This document shows, in pieces, positions 16,747 to 24,709 of a stretch of 45,711 nt of DNA. Within the stretch, counting starts at the first letter, position 1; each line of letters opens with the position of its first letter. Below the pieces are notes generated by a model. It searched no databases. It had not been told where the DNA came from and saw only the letters and a list, made by a program, of their open reading frames with translations. Both the position numbers and the translations under genes were made by a program. This DNA is from Streptomyces sp. yr375 (GTDB lineage: Bacteria; Actinomycetota; Actinomycetes; Streptomycetales; Streptomycetaceae), in assembly GCF_900110755.1 (NCBI RefSeq), contig NZ_FOFF01000063.1, forward strand, positions 1-45,711, read 5' to 3'.

Positions 16747-17499
16747 TCACCAGTTTCCGTAGTCCTCGACCATGGTGGCGATGAGGTCGAGCAGGGCGTC
16801 GGCCCGGTGCCGGTCCTGTTGTTGGTTACGCAGGGCTTCGTCGGCGGCCCGAAGGCGGGCCAGGGCGGCCGGTTCTCCGTCCACCAGGTCGTCGACCACC
16901 GGCGTGGTGATCAGGTCCAGGCACTCGTTGAGCAGCCGACGCGTGGTGTCGGACGGCGGGGCGGGATCCGGGGCGGCGAACCCAGTCGTCAGGTACCGGA
17001 CCGGGTCGGTCAGATTCCAGCCGACGACAGTTCCGTGCTGGACGAGGAGCGCCACGTCTGGGGCGATGCCGATACAGGCCTCCAGCGGCTCGTCGAGGAC
17101 GTCGAGGTCGCGCAGACAGGTCAACACGGCGTCCCCGGGAGCGCGGCACAGCACCGTGCACATCTCATGCCGGAAGTCCCGCACCTCGTCGGCGCGGAGC
17201 CCGCCCTGGCGTAGTGCGGGCATGACGGGAACGCGAACGGACGTCTCGTGGTACGCGGAGACGTACGGCATCCGGAGTTCGGCCCCGACCAGCTTCCGGC
17301 TGTCCGGGGCGAACCGGAGGGTGTCAGGGGCGTCCCACAGCCACTCCTTGCTGCCGAAGGTGGCCACAAGGAAGCGCTCACGTTCCTTCACGTTCGCATA
17401 GTCCGCGACGTACACGGAGTTGCCCGCGAAGCGGGGGGTGACGTGCAGCGGATCGTCCGTCACTGTTGCGCGCCAGTCGCCGTCGAAGGACAGTTTCAT
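16747..17499 (-). CDS. Putative immunity protein for the RHS toxin
   Basis: This 250-aa protein of unknown family has no signal peptide or membrane segment, so it is probably cytosolic. It starts 13 bp after the RHS stop. I chose ATG 17499 (MKLSFDGDW) over ATG 17505, because GAGGCGGGA is well spaced and the decayed paralog starts at the same point. In polymorphic toxin loci the gene directly after the toxin tip encodes the specific neutraliser, and runs of immunity paralogs are common; here two broken copies follow. The function is inferred from position and duplication, not from a recognised domain. Confidence 0.7.
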   Translation of the reverse strand: MKLSFDGDWRATVTDDPLHVTPRFAGNSVYVADYANVKERERFLVATFGSKEWLWDAPDTLRFAPDSRKLVGAELRMPYVSAYHETSVRVPVMPALRQGGLRADEVRDFRHEMCTVLCRAPGDAVLTCLRDLDVLDEPLEACIGIAPDVALLVQHGTVVGWNLTDPVRYLTTGFAAPDPAPPSDTTRRLLNECLDLITTPVVDDLVDGEPAALARLRAADEALRNQQQDRHRADALLDLIATMVEDYGNW

Positions 17500-17512
17500 G
17501 GTCATTCCCGCC

Positions 17513-20500
17513 TCATCTGATCTGCACTGCTGGGGCCAGATAGCCGCCCTTGGCAGGAATCCTGCCCTCCACGATGTCCTCGTGGGTCACCGGTGCACCG
17601 GGGTCCGTGGGTTTGCCGCCGAGTGCCTCAACCCCGGAATCGCCCTTGATGCCCGACGGTCCGTACGCCGTGATGGCCTGGCCCTGCGTGTTCCCGGGCC
17701 CATCAGTCACGACGATGTCCTCGCCCTGCCGGAACGTGAGTCTTCCGGACGTGCCCGTCGACTGGTACACCGCGTCCGGGTTCTTCAGGATGTCCAGAAC
17801 CCGTTCGTCGCTCATACCGTGCATCGTGTCCCCGTGGTAGTCGTGGCGCTTCTTGAACCCGCCGTCCTGTGCTCTCTCGACGATTCCGTCCACGATCTTG
17901 TCGAGCCGTTTCTTGGCCTTCTCCTCCTTCGTGTAATTGGGCATGAGGCCCAGCGGGTCACACCCGCTGTGCGGGTTGTCCACGTACGCGACGGGGTTCG
18001 GGGCAGGAGCGAGGCCCAGGGGGTCGGGGGAGGTGTAGCGGCCGGTCTCCGGGTCGTAGTGGCGAAAGTAGTTGTAGTGGAGGCCGGTCTCGGGGTCGTA
18101 GTACTGGCCGGGGAAACGGAGTGGGGTGTAGGCGCTGCTGTCCCGGGACCAGGCGGTGGTGCCCCAGAGCGTGGTCCGGGTGCGCCACGCGATGTCGCCG
18201 GTCTCGTCGATGAGTTCGGTGGGGGTGCCGACGAGGTCGGTGGCGATGGCGAAGAACCGGCGGTCGATCTCCTCCTGGCGGTCGTCGGCCGTGAGGATGC
18301 GCTCGGTCTGGGCCAGGGGGACGACGTCCCGGTGGTCCCAGGTGAGGGCGACCGTGTTCGGGGCGTCCGGCTGGTGGCTGGTCTGTTCGCACAGGGTGAG
18401 GCCGTCCCAGGTGAAGCGGATCTCCTCCGCCACGCTCTCGCCGTCGGCCGTCAGGCGCTGTTTCGCGCTGCGGCGGCCCAGGGGGTCGTAGCGGTACCTC
18501 CATCGTGTCCCGTCGGGGGTGGTGACGGACGTGAGGCGGTTCTCCGTGTCCCACTCGTAGCGCCAGGTGTCGGGCTTGCGGGAGAGACGGGTCTTCTGCC
18601 GCAGGACGACCCGGCCGAGTGCGTCGTGTTCGAAGCGGATGTCTCCGGCCCGGGTGATGGTGGTGCCGGTGTAGGAGCGCGGTCCGGTGGCCTCGTGGCC
18701 CGGGTGGCGGGACGGCCAGGATGCCGAGGTCTGGTTGCCGGCGTCGTCGTAGGCGTACGTCTCCGTCCAGTCCTGGGCGTGGACGGCGGTGACGCGGCCC
18801 GCGCGGTCGAGGTCGAAGGTGCGGGTGCCCGACAGCCGGTCGGCGAGGGAGATCAGGTGACCGTCGGCGCGGTAGGTGTAGGCGCGGCTGTTGACGGCGC
18901 GTGTTCCGGCGGTGATGTGCTGTCCGGCGAGCCGTCCGGCCTCGTCCCAGGCGGAGGTCATGGTGATCGCGTCGCCGAAGACGCGGGTGAGCTCGCGGCC
19001 GGCGGCGTCGTGGGCGAAGTCGACCCGCCGGCCGCCCGTGGTCAGCCGTGAGGGGAGTCCGTCGGCGCCGTAGGCGTAGGAGGTGACGTGACCGGTAGGT
19101 GTGGTGCGTTTCGTGCGGCGGCCCAGGGCGTCGTAGGAGTAGGAGACGGGACGGCCGTCCACCAGCTCGGTCTTGACCTTCCCACGGCGGTCGTACTGGT
19201 AGCGGAGTTCGCCGCCCGGCCCGGCGGCCTCCAGCAGGTGTCCGGCCCGGTCGTAGCCGTAGGTCGTCACGCGGCCGTCCACGTCCTTGCGGACCACCTG
19301 GCCGAGCTGGTCACGCTCGAACGAGATGGTCCCGCCGAGCGCGTCGACGCGGGCGGCGAGCCGGCCCGCGGCGTCCACCCGGTAGCTGAGGGTGCGGCCG
19401 TCGAAGTCGGTCTCGGAGAGGACGTTGCCGGCGGCGTCGTACTCGTACGTCCAGGTCAGCCCTTGCGGGTTGGTGACGCGGGTGAGGCGCAGCTCGGCGT
19501 CGTGCTCGAACTCGTAGCGGGCGCCGTCGGGGCGGGTGCGGGCGGCCGGCAGGTCGAAGTGGGTGTACTCGAAGCGGGTGGCGCCGCCGGACGCGTCGGT
19601 GTGGGTGAGCAGGTTGCCCTCGCCGTCGTAGCCCCACGATTCCGTGGTTCCGTCGGGGCCGGTGCGGTGGGCGAGCTGCCCGTCGGCGTGCCACTGAAGG
19701 CGGGTGACGCCGCCCACCGGATCGGTGACGCGGACCGGCCTGCCGAGAGCGTCCCGCTCGGTGCGGGTCGTGGAGCCGGCCTGGTCGGTCACCTCCATGG
19801 GCAGCCCCGCCGCGTCGCACGCCACGTGTGTCGTGGCCCCGAGGGCGTCGGTGACCGAGGCGAGCCGGCCTGCGTGGTCGTAGGTGTAGCGGGTGGTGGA
19901 GCCGGCCTGGTCGGTGGCCGCAGTGCGGTTGCCGCGTTCGTCGTACTCGTGGACCATGCGGGCGCCGTCCGGCCCGACGACCTCCACCGGCAGGCCGAAC
20001 GGGCCGCGTACGGTGTGCAGTTCGCTTCCGTCGGGGCGGGTGGCGGAGACGAGCCGGTCGTCCTCGTCGTAGGAGAAGGCGGTGGTGAGGCCCAGGGGGT
20101 CGGTGCGGGTGCGGAGGTTGCCGCGTGGGTCGTAGGTGAATCGGGTGGTGTGGCCGAGGGGGTCGGTGACGGCCAGGAGACGGCAGCCGGGGCCGAACAG
20201 GTGGCGCGTCGTGTGCCCGTCGGCGGTGGTGAGCGTGGTGGTGCGGTGGCCCGTCTCGGGGGCAGGTTCGGTGTAGGCGAGGGTGATCTGGACGTGGCCG
20301 GCCTCGCCACCCTCGGAGACGACGCGGTCGTGGTCGTCGTAGACGTAGTCGTAGCGGCTTGCGTTGGAGTCGATCCAGGCGATGACGCGGCGGCGGTCGT
20401 CGTAGACGAAGGTGGTGGTGGCGCCGGACGGCTTGGTGACCGTGGTGAGGTCGCCGTCCTGGTAGCCGTAGCTCATCAGGGGCAGGTCCGCGCCTCCTTC

Positions 20501-22279
20501 GCCCGCGCCGGCCAGGGACAGGGCGGTGACCAGGCCGTCGGCGAGGGACAGCTTCACCTGATGGCCCGCCGAGTGGACCAGGGCCTGCGGCAGGCCGTCC
20601 TCGGCGCGGTCGACGGTGATGGTGTGGCCGTTGCGTTCGGTGATGCCCGACAGCCAGGCCGTGCCGTCTCCGCCCGGTTCGCTGCCGGAGGGGGCGGTGA
20701 AGCGGAAGGTCAGGCCGCTGTCGGGGGCGGTGAGCGTGTAGTCGCCGTCGGCGTCGCGGGCCAGCAGGGTGCGGGCCCTGCCCGTTTCCGGCGTGGTGGG
20801 CGCGCCGGGGACCGGGTGCGGGTACGGGATCAGGAGTCCGTCGGCGGTGACGTGGACGACCCCGATGGCGTCGATCTGCAGACGCTCGTCGACGGTGGAG
20901 GTCCAGGCGGGTCCCAGGAAGCGGCCGACCGCGCAGCCGGACTCGGTGCGGCGGGTGAAGACCAGCGGCAGGATGCCGGGGAGTTCGACGTCGGTCTGGG
21001 GCAGGTACATCCGGCCCGTGGCCAGGTCCACCGGGTCGGTGCCGTCGGCGGGGCGCTCGCCGTCCGGCCGGCTGTGGGTGCCGTCCGGGGCGTCGTCGAG
21101 CAGCCGGCGCGCTTTTGCGAGGTCGGACGCCTCCTCGGCGATGCGTACGCCCTTCACCGCGGCGCCGCCCCCGCCGGTGGCCACGGTCAGCGCGATGTCG
21201 GGCAGCAGCCGGCCGAACCCCTCCGACGGGTCCTTCATGAAGTCGCCGACCATCTGCTTGCCGGTGCCCACCGGGTCGTTGGCGGCCACCACCAGCCCCG
21301 CGGCCAGGCTGTTGAGGGACATGGCGTACTCGGCCGGGTGGGTGAGGTTGTACGGGTCCATGGGGTTGACCGAGCGGACGAAGTTCAGGATGCCGGCCGT
21401 GCCCTTGATGAGGCCGCCGCCGACGTGGTCACCCATGATCTGCAGTTCCTGCACCCCGTCGCTCAACTGGTCGGCGTACGACGGCTTCTCCGGGGCCATG
21501 TCGCGGGCGGCGCGGACCGCCGTGCGCGCTGTCTCCGCTGCCGTGTTCCGCTGCGTGCGGGCATCGGCGAGGATGTTCTGGGCCTCTTGCATCAGCTTGG
21601 TGCCGGGGTCCTCGAACGTCGCCGCCGGCTTGGATGGCAGTGCGGAAGGATCGCGTTTGTCGGCGGGCTGGGCGTTGTAGCGGTCGACGGCGCTGTTGTA
21701 GTCGTCGACTTTCTTGCGGTGGGCGTCGGCGGCGTCCTCGGAGGCTTTGGTGCCTTCCTTCCACTTGTCGATCGCCGTCTGCGCCTGCCCTTGCGCCCAG
21801 GTGACGGTGTCGGCGAACGCCTCCAGCGCGGCGGCCGCGTTCTCGCAGGCGTCCGCCCCGGTGAACCACTTGGGCGGCTGGGTGCCCACGGCTGTCCGCA
21901 GCGCCTCGGCCGTCTCGCCCTTGAGCCGGGAGGAGTCCAGGCCCTTCAGGCCCACGCCGGCGTTGTCGAACGCCGTTTGGAACGCCCGCAGTTTCGTGGC
22001 GGTGGCGTCGAGCTTGCCCGGGCTGCCGTAGATCAGCTTGGTCTTGTCCTCGGTCTGCCCGAGGTCCATCTCGTCGACCTCGGCGCCCATCCGGTTGGCG
22101 ACCGAACGGGACTGCTCGCGCACCCAGTCCGCGCCCGACTCCCAGCCGACGTCATCCAGCCGGTCGGCGGTCCAATTGCCCGCGTCCTCGACCCGGTTGC
22201 CGACCCACTCGACGCCGCCCTCGACCGCGTCCTCGACCGAGTCGGGCGTGATGTCACTGATGAAGTCGCCGATGCCCAT
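17513..22279 (-). CDS. RHS-repeat polymorphic toxin
   Basis: This 1588-aa protein has four parts. Residues 1-390 form a helical, Ala-rich region resembling actinobacterial T7SS-exported RHS proteins (the segment around KTKLIYGSPGKLDATATKL). Residues ~415-480 match DUF6531 (DPVDLATGRMYLPQTDVELP). Residues ~600-1385 contain many RHS/YD repeats such as YDHAGRLASVTDALG and YDRAGHLLEAAGPGG. The RHS core at ~1386-1446 (FPGQYYDPETGLHYNYFRHY, RYTSPDPLGL) ends in DPLGLMP, after which the variable tip begins. The ~142-aa tip contains KKRHDYHGDTMHGMSDER, ILKNPDAVY, RLTFRQGEDIVVTD and ITAYGPSG, a pattern like DUF4258/BECR-fold RNase toxins (inference). It lies two bp after the ESX-like gene, with the immunity gene next. 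Confidence 0.93.
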   Translation of the reverse strand: MGIGDFISDITPDSVEDAVEGGVEWVGNRVEDAGNWTADRLDDVGWESGADWVREQSRSVANRMGAEVDEMDLGQTEDKTKLIYGSPGKLDATATKLRAFQTAFDNAGVGLKGLDSSRLKGETAEALRTAVGTQPPKWFTGADACENAAAALEAFADTVTWAQGQAQTAIDKWKEGTKASEDAADAHRKKVDDYNSAVDRYNAQPADKRDPSALPSKPAATFEDPGTKLMQEAQNILADARTQRNTAAETARTAVRAARDMAPEKPSYADQLSDGVQELQIMGDHVGGGLIKGTAGILNFVRSVNPMDPYNLTHPAEYAMSLNSLAAGLVVAANDPVGTGKQMVGDFMKDPSEGFGRLLPDIALTVATGGGGAAVKGVRIAEEASDLAKARRLLDDAPDGTHSRPDGERPADGTDPVDLATGRMYLPQTDVELPGILPLVFTRRTESGCAVGRFLGPAWTSTVDERLQIDAIGVVHVTADGLLIPYPHPVPGAPTTPETGRARTLLARDADGDYTLTAPDSGLTFRFTAPSGSEPGGDGTAWLSGITERNGHTITVDRAEDGLPQALVHSAGHQVKLSLADGLVTALSLAGAGEGGADLPLMSYGYQDGDLTTVTKPSGATTTFVYDDRRRVIAWIDSNASRYDYVYDDHDRVVSEGGEAGHVQITLAYTEPAPETGHRTTTLTTADGHTTRHLFGPGCRLLAVTDPLGHTTRFTYDPRGNLRTRTDPLGLTTAFSYDEDDRLVSATRPDGSELHTVRGPFGLPVEVVGPDGARMVHEYDERGNRTAATDQAGSTTRYTYDHAGRLASVTDALGATTHVACDAAGLPMEVTDQAGSTTRTERDALGRPVRVTDPVGGVTRLQWHADGQLAHRTGPDGTTESWGYDGEGNLLTHTDASGGATRFEYTHFDLPAARTRPDGARYEFEHDAELRLTRVTNPQGLTWTYEYDAAGNVLSETDFDGRTLSYRVDAAGRLAARVDALGGTISFERDQLGQVVRKDVDGRVTTYGYDRAGHLLEAAGPGGELRYQYDRRGKVKTELVDGRPVSYSYDALGRRTKRTTPTGHVTSYAYGADGLPSRLTTGGRRVDFAHDAAGRELTRVFGDAITMTSAWDEAGRLAGQHITAGTRAVNSRAYTYRADGHLISLADRLSGTRTFDLDRAGRVTAVHAQDWTETYAYDDAGNQTSASWPSRHPGHEATGPRSYTGTTITRAGDIRFEHDALGRVVLRQKTRLSRKPDTWRYEWDTENRLTSVTTPDGTRWRYRYDPLGRRSAKQRLTADGESVAEEIRFTWDGLTLCEQTSHQPDAPNTVALTWDHRDVVPLAQTERILTADDRQEEIDRRFFAIATDLVGTPTELIDETGDIAWRTRTTLWGTTAWSRDSSAYTPLRFPGQYYDPETGLHYNYFRHYDPETGRYTSPDPLGLAPAPNPVAYVDNPHSGCDPLGLMPNYTKEEKAKKRLDKIVDGIVERAQDGGFKKRHDYHGDTMHGMSDERVLDILKNPDAVYQSTGTSGRLTFRQGEDIVVTDGPGNTQGQAITAYGPSGIKGDSGVEALGGKPTDPGAPVTHEDIVEGRIPAKGGYLAPAVQIR

Positions 22280-22281
22280 GG

Positions 22282-22938
22282 TCAGTTCCCCCCGGAGTCA
22301 CCCTGCTGCTGGGCCTGCTGGGCGCGCTCCTCCGGCGACGGGCCGAAGGTCTCGTCCAGCGCCTGGTTCCACTGGTCGTCGGAGATACCGAGCGCGTCGT
22401 TGAGTATCTGCGACCGCTGGCCGCCCTGGCCCTCGGTGAGGACCGTGCGGCCTGTGTCCTTCCACGTCTGCTCGATGTCCTGACCGGCCTCGTCGAACGA
22501 CTCGGCGCTCCAGTCGGGGTTCAGGTAGTCCGGCGTGAAGACGTCGCCCCAGTCCTGCCGGGCGATCTCCTCCTCGGTGGCGTGCGGATTGCCGCCCATC
22601 AGGGAGTTGACGCCCACCTTCAGTGAGCCCGCCACGTACTGGTCGTGCTCCCACTGGGTGCCCGCCGCCAGGCCCAGGAGGTTCGCGAGCGCGCTGGCGT
22701 CGCTCACCAGGGCCCGCACACCCCACTCCCAGCGCTCGCTGAAGTCCTCGAAGTCGACCGAGAGGCCGTGGTGCCCGGCCTCCATCCCTGTCATGGACAG
22801 CCCCGAGAAGCCCTTTCCCATCACCGACCCGGTGGCGCCGCCGAGTTCACCGAGCTCGTCGATGGTCGCGCCCACGCCCTGGGTGAATTTGGCGACGGCT
22901 TCCCTGCCGAACTGAAGGTCCTTTCCTTCATCACCCAT
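22282..22938 (-). CDS. ESX/WXG-like helical protein encoded upstream of the RHS toxin
   Basis: This 218-aa acidic, helical protein has no signal peptide. I chose ATG 22938 (MGDEGKDLQFGREAVAKFTQ); a longer open frame upstream overlaps the SseB-like gene. It contains Gly-rich and Trp-containing segments (DFSERWEWGVRALVSDA, DDQWNQALDETFGPSPEE) and ends QQQGDSGGN. Comparable proteins sit before RHS toxins in Streptomyces and are thought to be T7SS-related partners or chaperones; that role is inferred from position. Its stop is 2 bp before the RHS start. Confidence 0.65.
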   Translation of the reverse strand: MGDEGKDLQFGREAVAKFTQGVGATIDELGELGGATGSVMGKGFSGLSMTGMEAGHHGLSVDFEDFSERWEWGVRALVSDASALANLLGLAAGTQWEHDQYVAGSLKVGVNSLMGGNPHATEEEIARQDWGDVFTPDYLNPDWSAESFDEAGQDIEQTWKDTGRTVLTEGQGGQRSQILNDALGISDDQWNQALDETFGPSPEERAQQAQQQGDSGGN

Positions 22939-23347
22939 GACCGTGTCCCTCCCTCGCACCGGCGTCGACGGCGACCGCCTCCGGAACGACACCGACGACC
23001 GGCGGGAAGAACATCGACCCGTCCTCGGTGGCGATGTCCACGGCGAGACCGGCGGGCTCGTCCAGGGACGGCACGACCTCGTCGACGATGCGCGCGCCCA
23101 GCAGCGCCGCGTAGTCCATGGGCTGATCACCGGATCCGTGATGCAGGGCGAACCGGGCCAGCGCGGCCTCGTCGGTGAACCCGCAGATCCACCGCACCCC
23201 GCCCGACCACGCCGACCACAGACCTCCGGCGGCCACCGGCACCAGAAGGACCGAACGCCGCATCTCACCGACCAGCGCCCGAGGGTCACCGACTCCCCTT
23301 CTCCGCTCGGCAATTCGCTCGGCGAGCGCTGTACTTGTCTGCTCCAC
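22931..23347 (-). CDS. SseB-like domain protein
   Basis: This protein of about 138 aa starts at GTG 23347 after GGGAGG. Residues 20-120 fit the SseB N-terminal domain: RRSVLLVPV, GVRWICGFTDEAALARFA and SLDEPAGLAVDIATEDG. In actinobacteria SseB-like proteins are found beside T7SS and toxin genes; their molecular role is unclear. Its end overlaps the next gene start by 8 bp, making it the first gene of the SseB / ESX-like / RHS / immunity operon. Confidence 0.75.
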   Translation of the reverse strand: MEQTSTALAERIAERRRGVGDPRALVGEMRRSVLLVPVAAGGLWSAWSGGVRWICGFTDEAALARFALHHGSGDQPMDYAALLGARIVDEVVPSLDEPAGLAVDIATEDGSMFFPPVVGVVPEAVAVDAGAREGHGHG

Positions 23348-23399
23348 GGGCCCTCCCCGTCGTGGGTGACTGATGGCACCGTAGATCAAGACGTGCGGC

Positions 23400-23579
23400 A
23401 TGACAGGGTCGGTTCTCGTGAAGGTCGATGTCGCCGAAGCCCGGCTCGCCTACGTCGCCGTCACCCGCGCCCGGCACCGACTCGACATCGGCGGCCTGGG
23501 CTGGATCAACCAGCACCCCGACGGCAACCCCGGCGGAACACATCCGCGCCAGGGCCGGGCAGGTAGCGGCTGGGGTTGA
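23400..23579 (+). pseudogene. C-terminal fragment of a UvrD-type helicase
   Basis: The short open frame contains EARLAYVAVTRARHRLDIGG, which is motif VI of UvrD/PcrA/AddA helicases (YVAxTRAR), followed by a tail ending in GSGWG. Only 59 codons are present and no earlier helicase motif is found upstream, where the SseB-like gene begins on the other strand. It is a gene end left by insertion or deletion next to the repeat at 23724. The rest of 23580-23723 shows no gene. Confidence 0.7.
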
Positions 23580-23856
23580 GGTGCTACCAGGCAGGCATCC
23601 GTGGAGGAACCCACTGGCGGATGGCTTGTAGAGGTCCGACAGTGACCTCGGCTCGTCTCTCCGGCCGGTCGGCAGCACCGCTGGCAGCCCAGCGGCGGTC
23701 TCGCTGGTGGGCCGGTGACAGGCCCACCGGTGGACAGCCCGTGGGCAGACGCCTTTGGACGGTGCAGCACGATGCCACACGGGTCAACCTGTTGCACCTG
23801 CTCCGATCAGGAAAAACGCCACCACGTAGCACGATGAGGCTCCACGCAACACGATC

Positions 23857-23909
23857 GCTCATGGTCTCGTAATGCGTAGGTCTCGGGTTCGAATCCCGAA
23901 GGCGGCTCC
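23857..23909 (+). other. tRNA-Thr(CGT) 3'-half, putative integration core (copy 2)
   Basis: Identical over 53 bp to 15011-15063. In this copy the fragment continues to CCA (GGCTCCA), as in a complete tRNA-Thr 3' end. The 5' half is again missing, so it is an attachment-site relic rather than a functional tRNA. Confidence 0.85.
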
Positions 23910-23915
23910 ATGGTG

Positions 23916-23950
23916 AACCCCAGGTCAAGCCTTTGACCTGGGGTTTCTTG
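23916..23950 (+). terminator. tRNA-type rho-independent terminator (copy 2)
   Basis: AACCCCAGGTCAA (23916-23928) pairs with TTGACCTGGGGTT (23933-23945), a 13-bp stem with a 4-nt loop, followed by TCTTG. It is the duplicate of 15070-15104. Confidence 0.78.
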
Positions 23951-24308
23951 TTTCGGATGACCTTGAAATCGACCCAAGTTGCGCCTCTGGGGTCTGTGCA
24001 TCGTAATGCGTGGGTCGGGGGTTTGGTTTCCGTGACCGTGTAGACGGCTTGAGCCTCTGAGCTGGGCTTTTGCTCATTTAGGAGGGGCGGGTCAGGCATA
24101 CGCGGTCGGTTTCGGTGGACAACCGGTGGACAGGCGTGCGTGACGTTCCATCAGGGGGCTGTCGCTGGCCCGGGACCGACGGGTGAAGTGCGATCGTCTT
24201 CGATGGGGCGATCGCGAGCGGTGGGACTGTCCGATGCCGATAGGTCTCACGTCCAGCTCGGGTCCTGGAGTTGATCAAGCTGTGAACCCACTCAGTAGCC
24301 GATCGGGG

Positions 24309-24672
24309 CACAGGGTCAGGATCGGCTGGTGGGCCGCACTGCTGCCTGTTGTTCCCTTGTGGCACAGCGTTCCTGGCGAGTACGCGTTCAGCATGGACCG
24401 GCGCGGAACCAGCGCAGCATGGGTGGGTACTTCCGCCTCAGGCCTCCAGCTTCCACAGGAAATGCCACTACAAGCCGGACGGCGCTCTCCTGTAGGGGTG
24501 CGGCGGCCCTGACGGCGCTGGCCGGAGGTCGTGCGTCGTCGAGAGGCATGCAGCTGACGGTTGACGGAGCAGAGAGACAAACTGGCCGCACTGCGGCAGC
24601 TCCCCATGGCGAGGGCCTGCCGACTGGAAAATCACCCAACGTCCGACGACTTGCCGGAAGCTGGCCTGAACA
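24309..24672. other. Intergenic stretch without a recognisable gene
   Basis: Several short open frames exist on both strands, but none has a good ribosome binding site, a family motif or a sensible neighbour. The region separates repeat copy 2 from the small gene at 24710. Confidence 0.5.
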
Positions 24673-24692
24673 TTGATCAACAGGGTGATCAC
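24673..24692 (+). promoter_or_regulatory. Twin palindromes upstream of the gene at 24710
   Basis: Two perfect 8-bp palindromes, TTGATCAA (24673-24680) and GTGATCAC (24685-24692), are separated by 4 bp and end 5 bp before the AAGGAG of the next gene. Their position over the 5' leader makes them a candidate operator; no regulator is identified. Confidence 0.35.
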
Positions 24693-24709
24693 GAAGCAAG
24701 GAGTTGTTG

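Larger units (their letters stand above)
23724..24308 (+). repeat. Direct repeat copy 2, attachment-site-like module
   Basis: This is the 585-bp partner of 14878-15460. It has GTGGACA at 23730 and GTGGGCA at 23741, the 53-bp core at 23857-23909, a terminator at 23916-23950, a degenerate core TCGTAATGCGTGGGTC at 24001-24016 and GTGGACA at 24115 and 24126. The distances are conserved: 127 bp from first arm to core, 134 bp between the two cores and 206 bp from core end to the second arm pair. The copies are offset by 8846 bp and bracket the toxin operon. No gene is seen inside. Confidence 0.8.

Noticed and set aside
17420..19051. 543-aa plus-strand frame antisense to the RHS C-terminus
   Set aside because: It is a shadow of the RHS core and tip and crosses the toxin-immunity junction.
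19088..22483. 1131-aa plus-strand frame antisense to the RHS gene
   Set aside because: It mirrors the repeat pattern of the RHS protein on the other strand and contains Val/Gly-rich nonsense; the RHS frame is clearly coding.
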